DNA of 64,000 nucleotides, taken from Nitrospira sp. Its GTDB lineage: Bacteria; Nitrospirota; Nitrospiria; Nitrospirales; Nitrospiraceae. The stretch covers positions 1 to 64,000 of the forward strand of contig JAJFBJ010000010.1 in the NCBI GenBank assembly GCA_020697375.1, in the 5' to 3' direction. The position numbers were made by a program, and so were the translations under genes. A model generated the notes under the pieces. The model saw only the letters and a list, made by a program, of their open reading frames with translations. It was not told where the DNA came from and searched no databases. Below, piece by piece: positions 1-8,297 of this stretch (the stretch's first letter is position 1; every line of letters begins with the position of its first letter).

Positions 1-139
1 TTCCGGCGTTTCTTGAGGACACTCGCCATACGTTCAATCTCCAACTGCTAGGCGCGGGAGTCTAGTGCGTTTCATTTCAAAAAGCAAGCCAAGATTGAGC
101 CAGCTTGACCTCTTTCCGCCGGGCTTCCTATACTGCGCC

Positions 140-655
140 ATGATCGGAACAAGCTCGTGGCACCGCGTTCTTGCCGGCCGTCTTGTGCTGAGCCTCATGC
201 TGGCATTGGTCGTCGGCTGCGCAGGCAAAACGATTCAGTATAAAGAGGATCACGACCGTATTCTCCGCATCGACCAGGCGGTGGAATCACTCCGCAACGC
301 CTACGTGGAGCGGGATGAAAGCGCGTTTGAATCCCTCCTCCTTCCGTCGGGAAGCTTGGATGATGTCTTGCGGGATATTCGCCATGACTTCGATACGTTT
401 CAGGATATTCAGCTGGAGTTTGCCATCGAGCGCATTTTGATCGAAGGTGAAAATGTCGATGTCTTCGTCCATTGGCAGGGTCAGTGGAAACGAACCCCGA
501 GCGAAGCCGGTATGCGCCAGCGCGGCCATGCGCGGTTGGGCTGGACGGGCACCCAGTCGATTCTCCTTCGGGACGCTCAGGGCGACTTGCCGTTCGGTAT
601 GGGCTCGCGGGCGAGTGCGGGCGACGTTCCGGCACGTAGCCGAGTGAATCCATAG
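140..655 (+). CDS. Putative lipoprotein, unrecognised family
   Basis: I do not recognise this family. From the ATG at 140 the 171-residue product begins with a basic N-terminus, a hydrophobic stretch and a lipobox ending V-V-G-C near residue 27, so it is probably a lipid-anchored periplasmic protein. An in-frame ATG at 65 would put 25 polar residues in front of the signal sequence, so I prefer 140. The mature part is acidic and alternates helices and strands, which would suit an NTF2-like fold, but that is only an impression. It ends 9 bp before nadB and may be co-transcribed with it. Confidence 0.6.
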   Translation: MIGTSSWHRVLAGRLVLSLMLALVVGCAGKTIQYKEDHDRILRIDQAVESLRNAYVERDESAFESLLLPSGSLDDVLRDIRHDFDTFQDIQLEFAIERILIEGENVDVFVHWQGQWKRTPSEAGMRQRGHARLGWTGTQSILLRDAQGDLPFGMGSRASAGDVPARSRVNP

Positions 656-663
656 CTAGGTCT

Positions 664-2334
664 GTGCGAATGTCTCCCCAAAAAATTGAAACTGATTTTC
701 TCGTCGTGGGTAGCGGCGTAGCGGGATTGCGGGCGGCGATCGAGCTTAGCCGCGCCGGTCGGGTATTGATGTTGACCAAGGGGCATCCCTTGGAAAGCAA
801 TTCGATGTATGCCCAGGGGGGCGTGGCGGTGGCGTTGAGCGAGGAAGACGATGTCGGAAGCCATCTCACCGATACGCTGAGGGCAGGCCATGGGCTCTGT
901 CGCCGTGAAGCCGTGCGCGTGCTGGTGGAAGAAGGTCCGGAACGGATTCAGGAGCTGATTGCCTGGGGCGCCAAATTCGACAAGATCGGGAAGCGATTTG
1001 CATACGCGCGCGAAGCGGCGCACAGCCGAAGCCGTATCCTGCGCGCTCAGGGAGACGCCACGGGAAATGAGATGGTGCGGGCCCTCATGGCCTATGCAGT
1101 GAAGCAGCCGCGCATTCATCGTCTGGACCGGCGGTTCACCGTGGATCTGGCCGTCATCGAGGGGCGCTGCTGCGGCGCGATCGTTCTGAATGAACTTTCA
1201 GGGGAACGCACGTTGTTGCCGGCCAGCGCCGTGGTGTTGTCCACAGGAGGGGCGGGGCAGGTCTATGCGCGGACGACCAATCCGGGCAACGCGACCGGTG
1301 ACGGCATGGCGATGGCACTCCGAGCCGGGGCATTGTTGATGGATATGGAGTTCGTGCAATTTCATCCCACTTCACTGTATTTGCCGTCGAGTCCGCCGTT
1401 CCTGTTGTCGGAGGCTATTCGTGGCGAAGGAGGGCAGCTCCGCAACATCAAGGGCGAGTTGTTCATGCATCGGTACCATCCCGACGGGGCGCTGGCGCCG
1501 CGTGATGTGGTGTCCCGCGCGATTTGGTCCGAAATGGCGGCGACGCGGGCGCGTCACGTTTATCTGGACGTGACGCATCTGGGTCCGGCCTTTGTAAAGC
1601 GACGATTCCCCACGATTTACGCAACCTGTCTGCGGTACGACATCGATTTGACGGAAGAATGGATTCCCGTCTCGCCCAGCGCGCACTACATGATGGGCGG
1701 GGTTTGGACGGATGTGAATGGTGCGACGACCTTGCCCGGTCTATTTGCGGCCGGGGAGGTGGCTTGCAGCGGAGTCCATGGCGCGAACCGATTGGCGAGC
1801 AACTCCTTGCTGGAAGGGCTGGTCTTCGGCATGCGCGCGGCCAGGGCCGCCGTGGCTCACGCGGGACGGTTTTCCGGACCGGACTCCATGCCTTCAGCTG
1901 AAGAACTTGAACAGGGACGGCCGACGGAACTCGAAGATCCGGAAAAGCTCAGGAGTTCACTTCGCCGAGTCATGTGGGGCAAGGTGGGATTGGTGCGCTC
2001 GAGAGATTCACTGATCGGCGCTTCAGCGCAGCTCGTTCGTTGGACGCGCCTCCTGGCAAAGCCGTTCGGCTCACGGGCGGCCCTTGAGGTGAAAAACATG
2101 GTGCAAGTCGCTCGTTGCATCACGGATGCAGCCCTATGGAGGGAGAACAGCGTGGGGGCCCATTACCGGTCGGATTTTGCGGAAGTGAAACGTTCAGGAT
2201 GGAAACAGCATAGCCGAATATTATTGGCCGCCGGCCAGTCTAGCGGGATGCCACCGAGGGAGACCGAGCACGCGCCGGCGTTACCGGGGCCTGCGGTCGG
2301 TACGACCGGGAAGAGGAAGGCCGGCCGTTCGTGA
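664..2334 (+). CDS. nadB: L-aspartate oxidase
   Basis: FAD enzyme that oxidises L-aspartate to iminoaspartate, the first step of de novo NAD synthesis, in the cytoplasm. The FAD-binding GxGxxG (GSGVAG, residues 16-21) is at the N-terminus. The family signatures are present: the S-N-S-x-x-A-Q-G-G segment, the R-G-E-G-G-x-L substrate loop and HGANRLASNSLLEG near residue 375. A C-terminal helical domain follows. The length (556 aa) is close to the family norm, with about 20 extra residues at the end. Start is GTG at 664; ATG at 670 is equally possible. nadA and nadC are not nearby. Its last 95 bp overlap the convergent transglycosylase gene. Confidence 0.93.
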   Translation: MRMSPQKIETDFLVVGSGVAGLRAAIELSRAGRVLMLTKGHPLESNSMYAQGGVAVALSEEDDVGSHLTDTLRAGHGLCRREAVRVLVEEGPERIQELIAWGAKFDKIGKRFAYAREAAHSRSRILRAQGDATGNEMVRALMAYAVKQPRIHRLDRRFTVDLAVIEGRCCGAIVLNELSGERTLLPASAVVLSTGGAGQVYARTTNPGNATGDGMAMALRAGALLMDMEFVQFHPTSLYLPSSPPFLLSEAIRGEGGQLRNIKGELFMHRYHPDGALAPRDVVSRAIWSEMAATRARHVYLDVTHLGPAFVKRRFPTIYATCLRYDIDLTEEWIPVSPSAHYMMGGVWTDVNGATTLPGLFAAGEVACSGVHGANRLASNSLLEGLVFGMRAARAAVAHAGRFSGPDSMPSAEELEQGRPTELEDPEKLRSSLRRVMWGKVGLVRSRDSLIGASAQLVRWTRLLAKPFGSRAALEVKNMVQVARCITDAALWRENSVGAHYRSDFAEVKRSGWKQHSRILLAAGQSSGMPPRETEHAPALPGPAVGTTGKRKAGRS

Positions 2335-2905
2335 GGAAGGTGCGATAGTATCGCAGGACTTTGCTGACATACTGCCTTGTTTCGTCGATAGGAGGAAGTC
2401 CTCGATAACGTTCCACGGTATGCTCACCCGCATTGTAGGCGGCCAAGGCCAGAGGAAGATTGCCGTCAAAGCGGTCCAGCAACTGCCGCAAATACTTCGT
2501 CCCGCCACCGATATTCTCATCCGGATTAAACGAATCCCGCACGTCCAACCGCACGGCCGTCTGGGGCATCAGCTGCATCAAACCAACCGCTCCCGCGCGT
2601 GAGACGGCCAATGGATCAAAGTCGGACTCTGTCTTGATCACGGCACGGATGAGAGCGGGATGAAGGCGATGGGCTCGGGAGTGCCGCGCAATGACCGGAT
2701 CCAATTCACCGTCGGAAATGACGCTGCGCGATCTGGGCAACGCGGCAAGAACCCGTCGATACCTTGGATCATTCGGGACATTCGTGATGGAGATGGTACC
2801 GTTGGCATCGATGTACTGATACATGTCCGCGCGGGAAGGAATGGCAGTCAGCAGAAGGGCGATGGCGGCCCCAAGTACCGACATTGTCTTTCTGGAAGGA
2901 GCCAT
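2240..2905 (-). CDS. Lytic murein transglycosylase (SLT domain) with DUF4124-like N-terminus
   Basis: Secreted enzyme expected to cleave the MurNAc-GlcNAc bond of peptidoglycan. A Sec signal peptide occupies about residues 1-26. A short segment (MYQYIDANGTISITN) resembles DUF4124 domains, and an SLT domain runs from about 68 to 180. The catalytic glutamate is probably E93 in the KTESDFDP motif, followed by GAVGLMQLMP and the AAYNAG motif typical of family 1 lytic transglycosylases. The tail is proline/serine/arginine rich. The gene is convergent with nadB and its 3' end lies inside the nadB 3' end. Confidence 0.88.
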   Translation of the reverse strand: MAPSRKTMSVLGAAIALLLTAIPSRADMYQYIDANGTISITNVPNDPRYRRVLAALPRSRSVISDGELDPVIARHSRAHRLHPALIRAVIKTESDFDPLAVSRAGAVGLMQLMPQTAVRLDVRDSFNPDENIGGGTKYLRQLLDRFDGNLPLALAAYNAGEHTVERYRGLPPIDETRQYVSKVLRYYRTFLTNGRPSSSRSYRPQAPVTPARARSPSVASR

Positions 2906-3051
2906 ATGGTTCAGGGAGCCGATGAGGCTGGCCTAGTGCCGATGGTTTAACCGTAGCAGCATGCCGGCCACCTGTCAAAAACCCGCCATCCAGGCCGGCC
3001 ATCGGATTTCGTATGGACTCCTTTGCTAATGCGAGTGAATCCACATCCTGG

Positions 3052-3933
3052 CTAGAAAATCGGTTCGAGGAACCGCGATCGGTTGGCGGCAAAGAGCGCC
3101 TGAAGCCGACGGGTTATGGGGCCTGGCAGGCCCTTGCCGATCGAGAAAGAGTCGACCCGGGTAACCGGCATGATTTCCATGCTGGTATTGGTCAAGAAAC
3201 ATTCTTCGGCCTGGCGAAGGGCAGCGATCTGGTACTGGCCCTCTTCAATGGGTAATCCATCTTCCCGAGCCAGGGTTATGACGATGGTCCTGGTGATGCC
3301 GTCCAGAATGCCGCAATCGAGGGCAGGGGTATGCAGCGTTCCACTGGAGACGAAAAAGAGATTGCTGATCGTGCATTCGGTCAATTCGTCCCTCCAGTTG
3401 AGGAGGAGGCTGTCGAAAGTGCCCGCCGCAATCGATTCGCGTTTCGCAAGAATGTTGTTGAGAAAATTCGTGGCCTTGATTTGCGGAGACAACGCTTCGG
3501 GCAGGTTCCGTCTGGTCTTTGCCACGGTCAGCGACACGCCGCCCTGCGAGAGGGAAGGCGGATAAGGAGGAAGTGCCCTCGCCATGATGACTACGGTAGG
3601 GTGCGGACAGAGAGCGGGATCCAGTCCGATCTCTCCTTCACCGCGCGACAGGGTGATGCGGAGAGAGGCGTCCATACGGTCGTTACCGACCTCGTTGCGG
3701 CGCATGGCCTCGTGGAGCAAATCCGGCCAGTCGGATGATCGGATGGGAACATCCAGCCCGATCGCCTCGGCAGATCGTCTGAGCCTGGCCACATGTTGGT
3801 CTCGCATGAAAATGCGAGACCCATAGGAACGGATCGTTTCATAGACTCCGTCACCGTAGAGAAAACCGTGGTCGAACACCGAGACCACGGCCTCTTCCTT
3901 GCGCACGAACCGATCGTTGAGAAATACCCACAT
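3052..3933 (-). CDS. pabC: Class IV PLP aminotransferase, probable aminodeoxychorismate lyase
   Basis: Fold-type IV PLP enzyme. The family contains 4-amino-4-deoxychorismate lyase (pABA/folate synthesis), branched-chain aminotransferases and D-amino acid aminotransferases. The PLP lysine is K153 in the K-A-T-N-F-L-N motif, and E-C-T-I-S-N-L-F further on matches the phosphate-binding region. The ATG at 3933 overlaps the TGA of pabB by one base (TGATG), so translation is coupled. A TTG six bases upstream is a less likely start. The coupling to a chorismate-utilising enzyme is the reason for choosing PabC over IlvE; sequence alone does not settle it. Confidence 0.78.
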   Translation of the reverse strand: MWVFLNDRFVRKEEAVVSVFDHGFLYGDGVYETIRSYGSRIFMRDQHVARLRRSAEAIGLDVPIRSSDWPDLLHEAMRRNEVGNDRMDASLRITLSRGEGEIGLDPALCPHPTVVIMARALPPYPPSLSQGGVSLTVAKTRRNLPEALSPQIKATNFLNNILAKRESIAAGTFDSLLLNWRDELTECTISNLFFVSSGTLHTPALDCGILDGITRTIVITLAREDGLPIEEGQYQIAALRQAEECFLTNTSMEIMPVTRVDSFSIGKGLPGPITRRLQALFAANRSRFLEPIF

Positions 3934-5423
3934 CAGCAACCAGCCTCCAATATTCTAAAAAATGCACCGGCTTTGGCGAGTGTTTCATCATATTCACGAT
4001 CGGGGTCGGAATCTGCCACGATGCCCGCGCCGACTTGCAGATATCCACCCTGCCTGGTAAGGACCAGGGTGCGGATGAGGATGTTCAGGTCCAGATCGCC
4101 GCTCCAGCTGAAGTATCCCAGCGACCCCGTGTAAAGCCCCCGCCGCACCGGCTCCAGTTCTTCGATGATCTCCATGCAGCGAAGCTTCGGGACACCGGTG
4201 ATCGTGCCGCCGGGGAACATGGCCCTCACCAGGTCGAGCGGCGAGGTACCATGCTGCAGAGTCCCGGTCACGTCGGAAACGAGATGGCTGACGTGGGAAT
4301 ATTGCTCAACGGTCATGAACTCATCGACCCGAACCGAGCCGTACCGGCATACCTTCCCCAGATCGTTTCGTTCAAGATCCACCAGCATCACATGTTCAGC
4401 ACGTTCTTTGGAACTTGCAAGCAGCTCGGCCCGCAGCTGTCGATCCTGTTCCTGTCCGGCACCGCGCGGTCTGGTACCGGCAATGGGCCTGGTGCCGGCC
4501 CGTGATCCGGTCAACTGGACCAGCCGCTCGGGAGAACAGCTGACGAGGCTGAGGTCGTTCGATCGCACGAATCCGGCAAAAGGAGAAGGATTGACCCGGC
4601 GAAGGCGGCCATATAATTCTCCCGCATAGCAGTCGAAGCCGTGACTCGAAGCGGCGGATCCCAGATCCAGGGTAAACCGGTGAGAAAGGTTGGCTTGATA
4701 GATGTCGCCGGCTGCGATGTACTCCTGGCATCGCCGGACGCGAGCCTTGTAGGCCTCACGTGATTGGCCGGCTACAAAAGTGCCTTGCAGAGGCCAGGCA
4801 GGTGAGGCTGCCGGAGGGATCGGGCTCGTCAGTCTTGCGTCCAATTCGGCTAATCTGTCGCAACCTTCGCGATACAGTTTCTCTCGAGGCTCCGTTTGAA
4901 ATCGAGACAGGGGCGGGCAGTACATCAGGTAGAGCATGCGAGTCTGGTGATCGATCGCTGCCGTCACATCAACAAAGATCATATGCAGGTCCGGGAGACG
5001 CAGATCGTCGTCGGCCAGCGCGGGAATCGATTCGAAGGAGCGGATAAGATCGTAGCCCAGATATCCCACGGCGCCTCCATAAAATGGTGGGACGCCGCGG
5101 GGTCTGACGATCGACGAAGCGGCGAGCATGCGTTCTAGGGCGTGATAGGCGGAGCCGCTGTAAGTCCGGACGTGCCCCGCGGTCTCGATCCGGTATTCCA
5201 GTGCGCGACCCGTGAGAGTGAGGTAGGGATCGCTTCCGAAAAACGAATAACGCGCGTTGGCTGTAACTCCATTTCCGCTTTCCAGGAGGAATGAAGGACG
5301 GTCAAGTCTGGCCGATCGTCGATAGAGTTCATACGCATCGGCGTTCGGTTGCGGCCGCGCCACCAGCAGCGGTTGAGGCGGTCCATTGAGAAATGCGCTG
5401 TGAGTGGAAACCATCATGGCCAT
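3933..5423 (-). CDS. pabB: Chorismate-utilising synthase component I (PabB/TrpE family)
   Basis: Converts chorismate with ammonia from an amidotransferase partner to aminodeoxychorismate (PabB) or anthranilate (TrpE). The N-terminal domain has LLESG and ARYSFFGSDP. The C-terminal catalytic half has DIYQANLSHRF, HVMLVDLERNDLG, FPGGTITGVPK and the GAGIVADSDP motif. The signature at residues 313-317 is P-I-A-G-T, as in anthranilate synthases. E. coli-type PabB has P-I-K-G-T with a catalytic lysine. The downstream coupled pabC argues for PabB, so the exact product is open. The start is one of three closely spaced ATGs (5423, 5417, 5414). Confidence 0.82.
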   Translation of the reverse strand: MAMMVSTHSAFLNGPPQPLLVARPQPNADAYELYRRSARLDRPSFLLESGNGVTANARYSFFGSDPYLTLTGRALEYRIETAGHVRTYSGSAYHALERMLAASSIVRPRGVPPFYGGAVGYLGYDLIRSFESIPALADDDLRLPDLHMIFVDVTAAIDHQTRMLYLMYCPPLSRFQTEPREKLYREGCDRLAELDARLTSPIPPAASPAWPLQGTFVAGQSREAYKARVRRCQEYIAAGDIYQANLSHRFTLDLGSAASSHGFDCYAGELYGRLRRVNPSPFAGFVRSNDLSLVSCSPERLVQLTGSRAGTRPIAGTRPRGAGQEQDRQLRAELLASSKERAEHVMLVDLERNDLGKVCRYGSVRVDEFMTVEQYSHVSHLVSDVTGTLQHGTSPLDLVRAMFPGGTITGVPKLRCMEIIEELEPVRRGLYTGSLGYFSWSGDLDLNILIRTLVLTRQGGYLQVGAGIVADSDPDREYDETLAKAGAFFRILEAGC

Positions 5424-5450
5424 TGCGGTGAACTACCCAACCCGGGGAAA

Positions 5451-5480
5451 GACTATACCGTATAGAGGAGCCAGGGTCAT
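5451..5480 (-). promoter_or_regulatory. Candidate promoter of pabB-pabC
   Basis: On the minus strand ATGACC (5480-5475), a 17-base spacer and TATAGT (5457-5452) lie about 28 bases before the pabB start, in reasonable sigma-70 layout. The -10 falls inside the 13-base palindrome CTATACCGTATAG (5453-5465). The positions follow by reading; promoter activity is inference. Confidence 0.4.
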
Positions 5481-5494
5481 AGGCGGCCAACTTC

Positions 5495-5524
5495 TTGACA
5501 AGTCCCCGGCGAATTTGCTTGAAT
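5495..5524 (+). promoter_or_regulatory. Candidate promoter of the atpIBEF operon
   Basis: TTGACA (5495-5500), an 18-base spacer and TTGAAT (5519-5524, four matches to TATAAT) lie about 64 bases upstream of the atpI ATG. The -35 is perfect and the -10 is weak. Confidence 0.35.
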
Positions 5525-5587
5525 GGCGCGCCCGCGATTGGATGCACCCTCTCCGATGTACGGAAGAATGCCGCGCGTGAGCATCTG

Positions 5588-5806
5588 ATGCCCCCCTCTC
5601 AGGATCCATTATATGCGGGGCTCGGACAGGCCGTCCGAATTGGGACGGAACTGCTCGCTGCGTTGATTGTCGGAGGCGGACTGGGGTGGGTCACCGATAC
5701 GTACTTGCTTGATTCCAACCCATGGGGGTTGGTGGCGGGGCTGGGGTTAGGGGCGGCAGCCGGAGTCCGGGGTGCCTATCGCTCGGCACAGCGCTGGCAA
5801 AGTTAA
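5588..5806 (+). CDS. atpI: F0F1 ATP synthase assembly protein AtpI/AtpZ-like
   Basis: 72-residue membrane protein with two predicted transmembrane helices (about 18-37 and 42-62) joined by a short polar loop, glycine rich as in AtpI/AtpZ proteins that assist c-ring assembly or Mg/Ca uptake. The ATG at 5588 is preferred over an in-frame ATG at 5495 because the extra 31 residues are not conserved-looking and overlap the promoter. It lies immediately upstream of atpB, the usual position for atpI. Confidence 0.72.
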   Translation: MPPSQDPLYAGLGQAVRIGTELLAALIVGGGLGWVTDTYLLDSNPWGLVAGLGLGAAAGVRGAYRSAQRWQS

Positions 5807-5836
5807 CGAAAGTCGACCGATTGAAAAAGGATCATC

Positions 5837-6691
5837 GTGGAAGACAGTCCGTTACATGCATTTGAATTGCACGAGTTGATTCCGCTGGCGCCGGCGGGTA
5901 TCGATATTTCCATCAACAAGGCCGTCATCTTGATGTGGATCGTGGTGGGCCTGGTGGCCTTCGTCATGATCTCAGCGGCAGCGGCTCGCAAGTTAGTTCC
6001 AGGCAAATTGCAGAACATGGCCGAGCTGGTCGTCGAATTCATTCGCGGGATCATTCTGGATACCATGGGTGAGCCGGGCATGAAGTACTTCCCGCTGATT
6101 GCCACGTTGTTTCTCTTTATCCTTTTTGCCAACCTCATCGGATTGATTCCCGGCTCGTATACCGTCACCAGCCAGATTATTGTGACGGCGGTATTTGCCG
6201 TGGGAGTGTACGGGTTGAGCCTTGTCCTGGGATTCTCTCTTCATGGTTTGAAGTTTTTCGGAATTCTCGTGCCGCCCGGCACCCCGGGATGGTTATTGCC
6301 GCTGATGATTCCGATCGAATTGATCAGCCAACTCGCTCGCCCCATCTCGCTGGCCGTGCGTCTGTTTGCCAATATGACCGCCGGCCACGTCATCCTGGGC
6401 GTATTGTTCGGATTGGCCATCAGCGGCGGATTGCTGATCGGGTGGCTGCCGTTCGCCTTTACGATTGCGATGAATGGACTCGAAGTCGGCATTGCGTTCA
6501 TTCAAGCCTATATTTTTACCGTGCTGAGCTGTGTCTATGCGAGCACGCGCATTAAGCGACGTCGTCTACACAAGGGAGGAAGGACAAACAATGGATGCAG
6601 CAGCAGCAGCGTTGGTGGGCATGGGGTTGGCGGCGGCGGGATTTGCCGGAGCCGGTGTCGGAATCGGATACATCTTTGGGAAAATGATTGA
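5837..6691 (+). CDS. atpB: ATP synthase subunit a, 3' end apparently frameshifted
   Basis: Membrane subunit a of F0, which forms the proton half-channels. The essential arginine is R175 in SLAVRLFANMTAGH, and several transmembrane helices and the terminal FIQAYIFTVLSCVY helix are clear. Normal proteins end within about ten residues of this point. Here the frame instead runs on as an arginine/glycine-rich tail through the start of atpE. Adding one base near 6544-6546 would give A-S-D-A-H and stop at TAA 6553-6555, a normal 239-residue protein. So there is either a one-base deletion in the strain or a sequence error. The coordinates given are the uncorrected frame. Confidence 0.9.
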   Translation: MEDSPLHAFELHELIPLAPAGIDISINKAVILMWIVVGLVAFVMISAAAARKLVPGKLQNMAELVVEFIRGIILDTMGEPGMKYFPLIATLFLFILFANLIGLIPGSYTVTSQIIVTAVFAVGVYGLSLVLGFSLHGLKFFGILVPPGTPGWLLPLMIPIELISQLARPISLAVRLFANMTAGHVILGVLFGLAISGGLLIGWLPFAFTIAMNGLEVGIAFIQAYIFTVLSCVYASTRIKRRRLHKGGRTNNGCSSSSVGGHGVGGGGICRSRCRNRIHLWEND

Positions 6692-6821
6692 AGCCGTGGC
6701 CCGGCAACCGGAAGCGGAAGGCCGTGTCGGCAAATACATGTGGATCGGATTCGCGCTGGTCGAAGCGATCGCGCTGTACGGACTGGTCATTGCGTTCATC
6801 ATCATGGGCCTGCGCAAGTAG
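6591..6821 (+). CDS. atpE: ATP synthase subunit c
   Basis: 76-residue proteolipid of the rotor ring: two transmembrane helices, a glycine-rich first helix (GAGVGIG), the polar loop A-R-Q-P-E (37-41) and the ion-carrying carboxylate E58 in the second helix. The residue after E58 is alanine, without the Glu-Ser/Thr pair of sodium-type rings, so proton coupling is likely. The ATG at 6591 has the Shine-Dalgarno GGAGGAAGG eight bases upstream. The uncorrected atpB frame overlaps its first 100 bases, but a repaired atpB would end 35 bp before it. Confidence 0.95.
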   Translation: MDAAAAALVGMGLAAAGFAGAGVGIGYIFGKMIEAVARQPEAEGRVGKYMWIGFALVEAIALYGLVIAFIIMGLRK

Positions 6822-6917
6822 GAACGCCCAGGTGAGTTATAAGTTCTAAATGATGAGTGCTGAGTACGGCACTCGGAATGTTGAACTTACGACTCTCAAT
6901 TCCACCGAAGGTATGTC

Positions 6918-7430
6918 ATGCCTCAATTTGAATCGCATTTCTTTTCGTCGCTGATTTTCTGGGAGATCCTCTCCTTCGGAATTCTGTTCTTTCTGCTGTA
7001 CAAGTATGCGTTTCCGGGCTTGCTGGGCATGCTGGAAGAGCGTGAAAAAAAGATCAAGGACAGCTTGGATCAGGCGGAACGTCATCGCTCCGAAGCCGAG
7101 CGCAGGCTCAAGGAATACGAAGCCAAGCTGGCCATGGCGGCCAAGGAGGCGGAAGCGCTTCTGACGCAGGCGAAGGAACGGGCACAGCGGCTGATGGATG
7201 AAAATGAACAGCGCATGACGGTGGATGCGGAACGGATCAAGGGCGATGCCACCCGGGAGATCGAACATGAACGCCGTAAGGCGATTCAGGATATCCGTGC
7301 ACAGACAACCGACTTGGCTTTGATGGTGGCGGAGAAAGTCGTGGGACGGGCATTGACCGAATCGGATCACCGTCGCTTGGCGGATGAAGCGCTGGACGCC
7401 CTCGCGAAGACCTACCAGAGTCGCAATTAG
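6918..7430 (+). CDS. atpF: ATP synthase subunit b
   Basis: 170-residue peripheral-stalk subunit: one N-terminal transmembrane helix (about 12-30), then a long charged coiled coil (35-150) rich in E/K/A/R, ending in a delta-binding type segment (VAEKVVGRAL). It joins F0 to F1. The gene ends 4 bp from the convergent larE, so atpH-atpA-atpG-atpD-atpC are not adjacent and the operon is split. A 96-base gap from atpE carries a small hairpin around 6861-6877. Confidence 0.93.
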   Translation: MPQFESHFFSSLIFWEILSFGILFFLLYKYAFPGLLGMLEEREKKIKDSLDQAERHRSEAERRLKEYEAKLAMAAKEAEALLTQAKERAQRLMDENEQRMTVDAERIKGDATREIEHERRKAIQDIRAQTTDLALMVAEKVVGRALTESDHRRLADEALDALAKTYQSRN

Positions 7431-7434
7431 ATCT

Positions 7435-8256
7435 TTACGCCGGGGGAGGCAGACTCACGCCTCCCTGGCGGTATCCTTCCAAATCCAGCGTGACAAAACG
7501 ATAGCCCAATTCTTTCAGCACAGCAGCCAGCCGTTCACGCCGGCCTGGCCTTAGCAAATCAGGCAGCTCTTCCATCGCAAGTTCGATCCGGGCGATCTCT
7601 CCGTGGTCACGCACCCGGTATTGGCGAAAACCCTCCTGAGCCAGGGAGGCTTCGGCGCGTTCGATGCGTGAGAGGGTGCTTCTGGTAATGGTGATGCCGC
7701 GCGGCACACGTGAAGAGAGGCAGGCAGCCGCCGGCTTATCCCAATTGGACAGGTTCAACTCCCTCGCCGCCTCGCGGATCTCGGCTTTTGAGAGTTCGGC
7801 TTCAAGCAGCGGACTGCGCACGCCCCACTCGCGAGCGGCTTTCAGGCCCGGTCGGTCGTCCCCCAGATCGTCAACGTTCGTGCCGTCGACCATGCAACTC
7901 GCCGCATAGTGAGTACGGAGCCTGCCCAGCAGCGAATACAGGTCTGTCTTGCAGTGGTAGCAGCGCGCGGCGTCATTGCGGACGAATTCCGGAATCTCCA
8001 ATTGATCCGTTTCAACGAGGCGATGGCAGGCGCCGATCTCAGCGGCAATTCTTCTTGTCGCGTCGAGTTCAATTGCGGGAAAGGTCGGAGAGACGGCGGT
8101 GACCGCGACGGCTCTGGCCCCGAGTTCATCATGAGCCAATTTGAGGACAAGAGAACTGTCGATACCGCCGGAGAAGGCGACGACGACCGAGCCCATTTCC
8201 CGAAGGAGATGCCGTGCCCGGGACAGTTTATCGATCAAGGGAGCCGTGGGTAGCAT
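7435..8256 (-). CDS. larE: ATP-dependent sacrificial sulfur transferase LarE
   Basis: PP-loop ATPase of the LarE family, which adenylates and donates sulfur while making the nickel-pincer cofactor of lactate racemase and related enzymes. The PP-loop SGGIDSS is at residues 29-35. The C-L-S-S-R motif carries the candidate sacrificial cysteine C179. A C-Y-H-C pair is at 99-102. The ATG at 8256 is chosen over an upstream TTG at 8289. larB, larC and larA are not in this window, so the partner cofactor genes must lie elsewhere, or the protein serves another thiolation. Confidence 0.85.
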   Translation of the reverse strand: MLPTAPLIDKLSRARHLLREMGSVVVAFSGGIDSSLVLKLAHDELGARAVAVTAVSPTFPAIELDATRRIAAEIGACHRLVETDQLEIPEFVRNDAARCYHCKTDLYSLLGRLRTHYAASCMVDGTNVDDLGDDRPGLKAAREWGVRSPLLEAELSKAEIREAARELNLSNWDKPAAACLSSRVPRGITITRSTLSRIERAEASLAQEGFRQYRVRDHGEIARIELAMEELPDLLRPGRRERLAAVLKELGYRFVTLDLEGYRQGGVSLPPPA

Positions 8257-8297
8257 GGGATTACAACCTGGCGCGGAACGGCTGGACAAGGCGGCCG

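Noticed and set aside
577..1119. A 180-codon minus-strand frame inside nadB
   Set aside because: nadB is complete with FAD and signature motifs; the antisense frame has no start signal or recognisable domain.
664..2334. Succinate dehydrogenase or fumarate reductase flavoprotein instead of NadB
   Set aside because: No iron-sulfur or membrane subunit genes adjoin, and the HGANRLASNSLLEG and N-terminal segments match aspartate oxidase.
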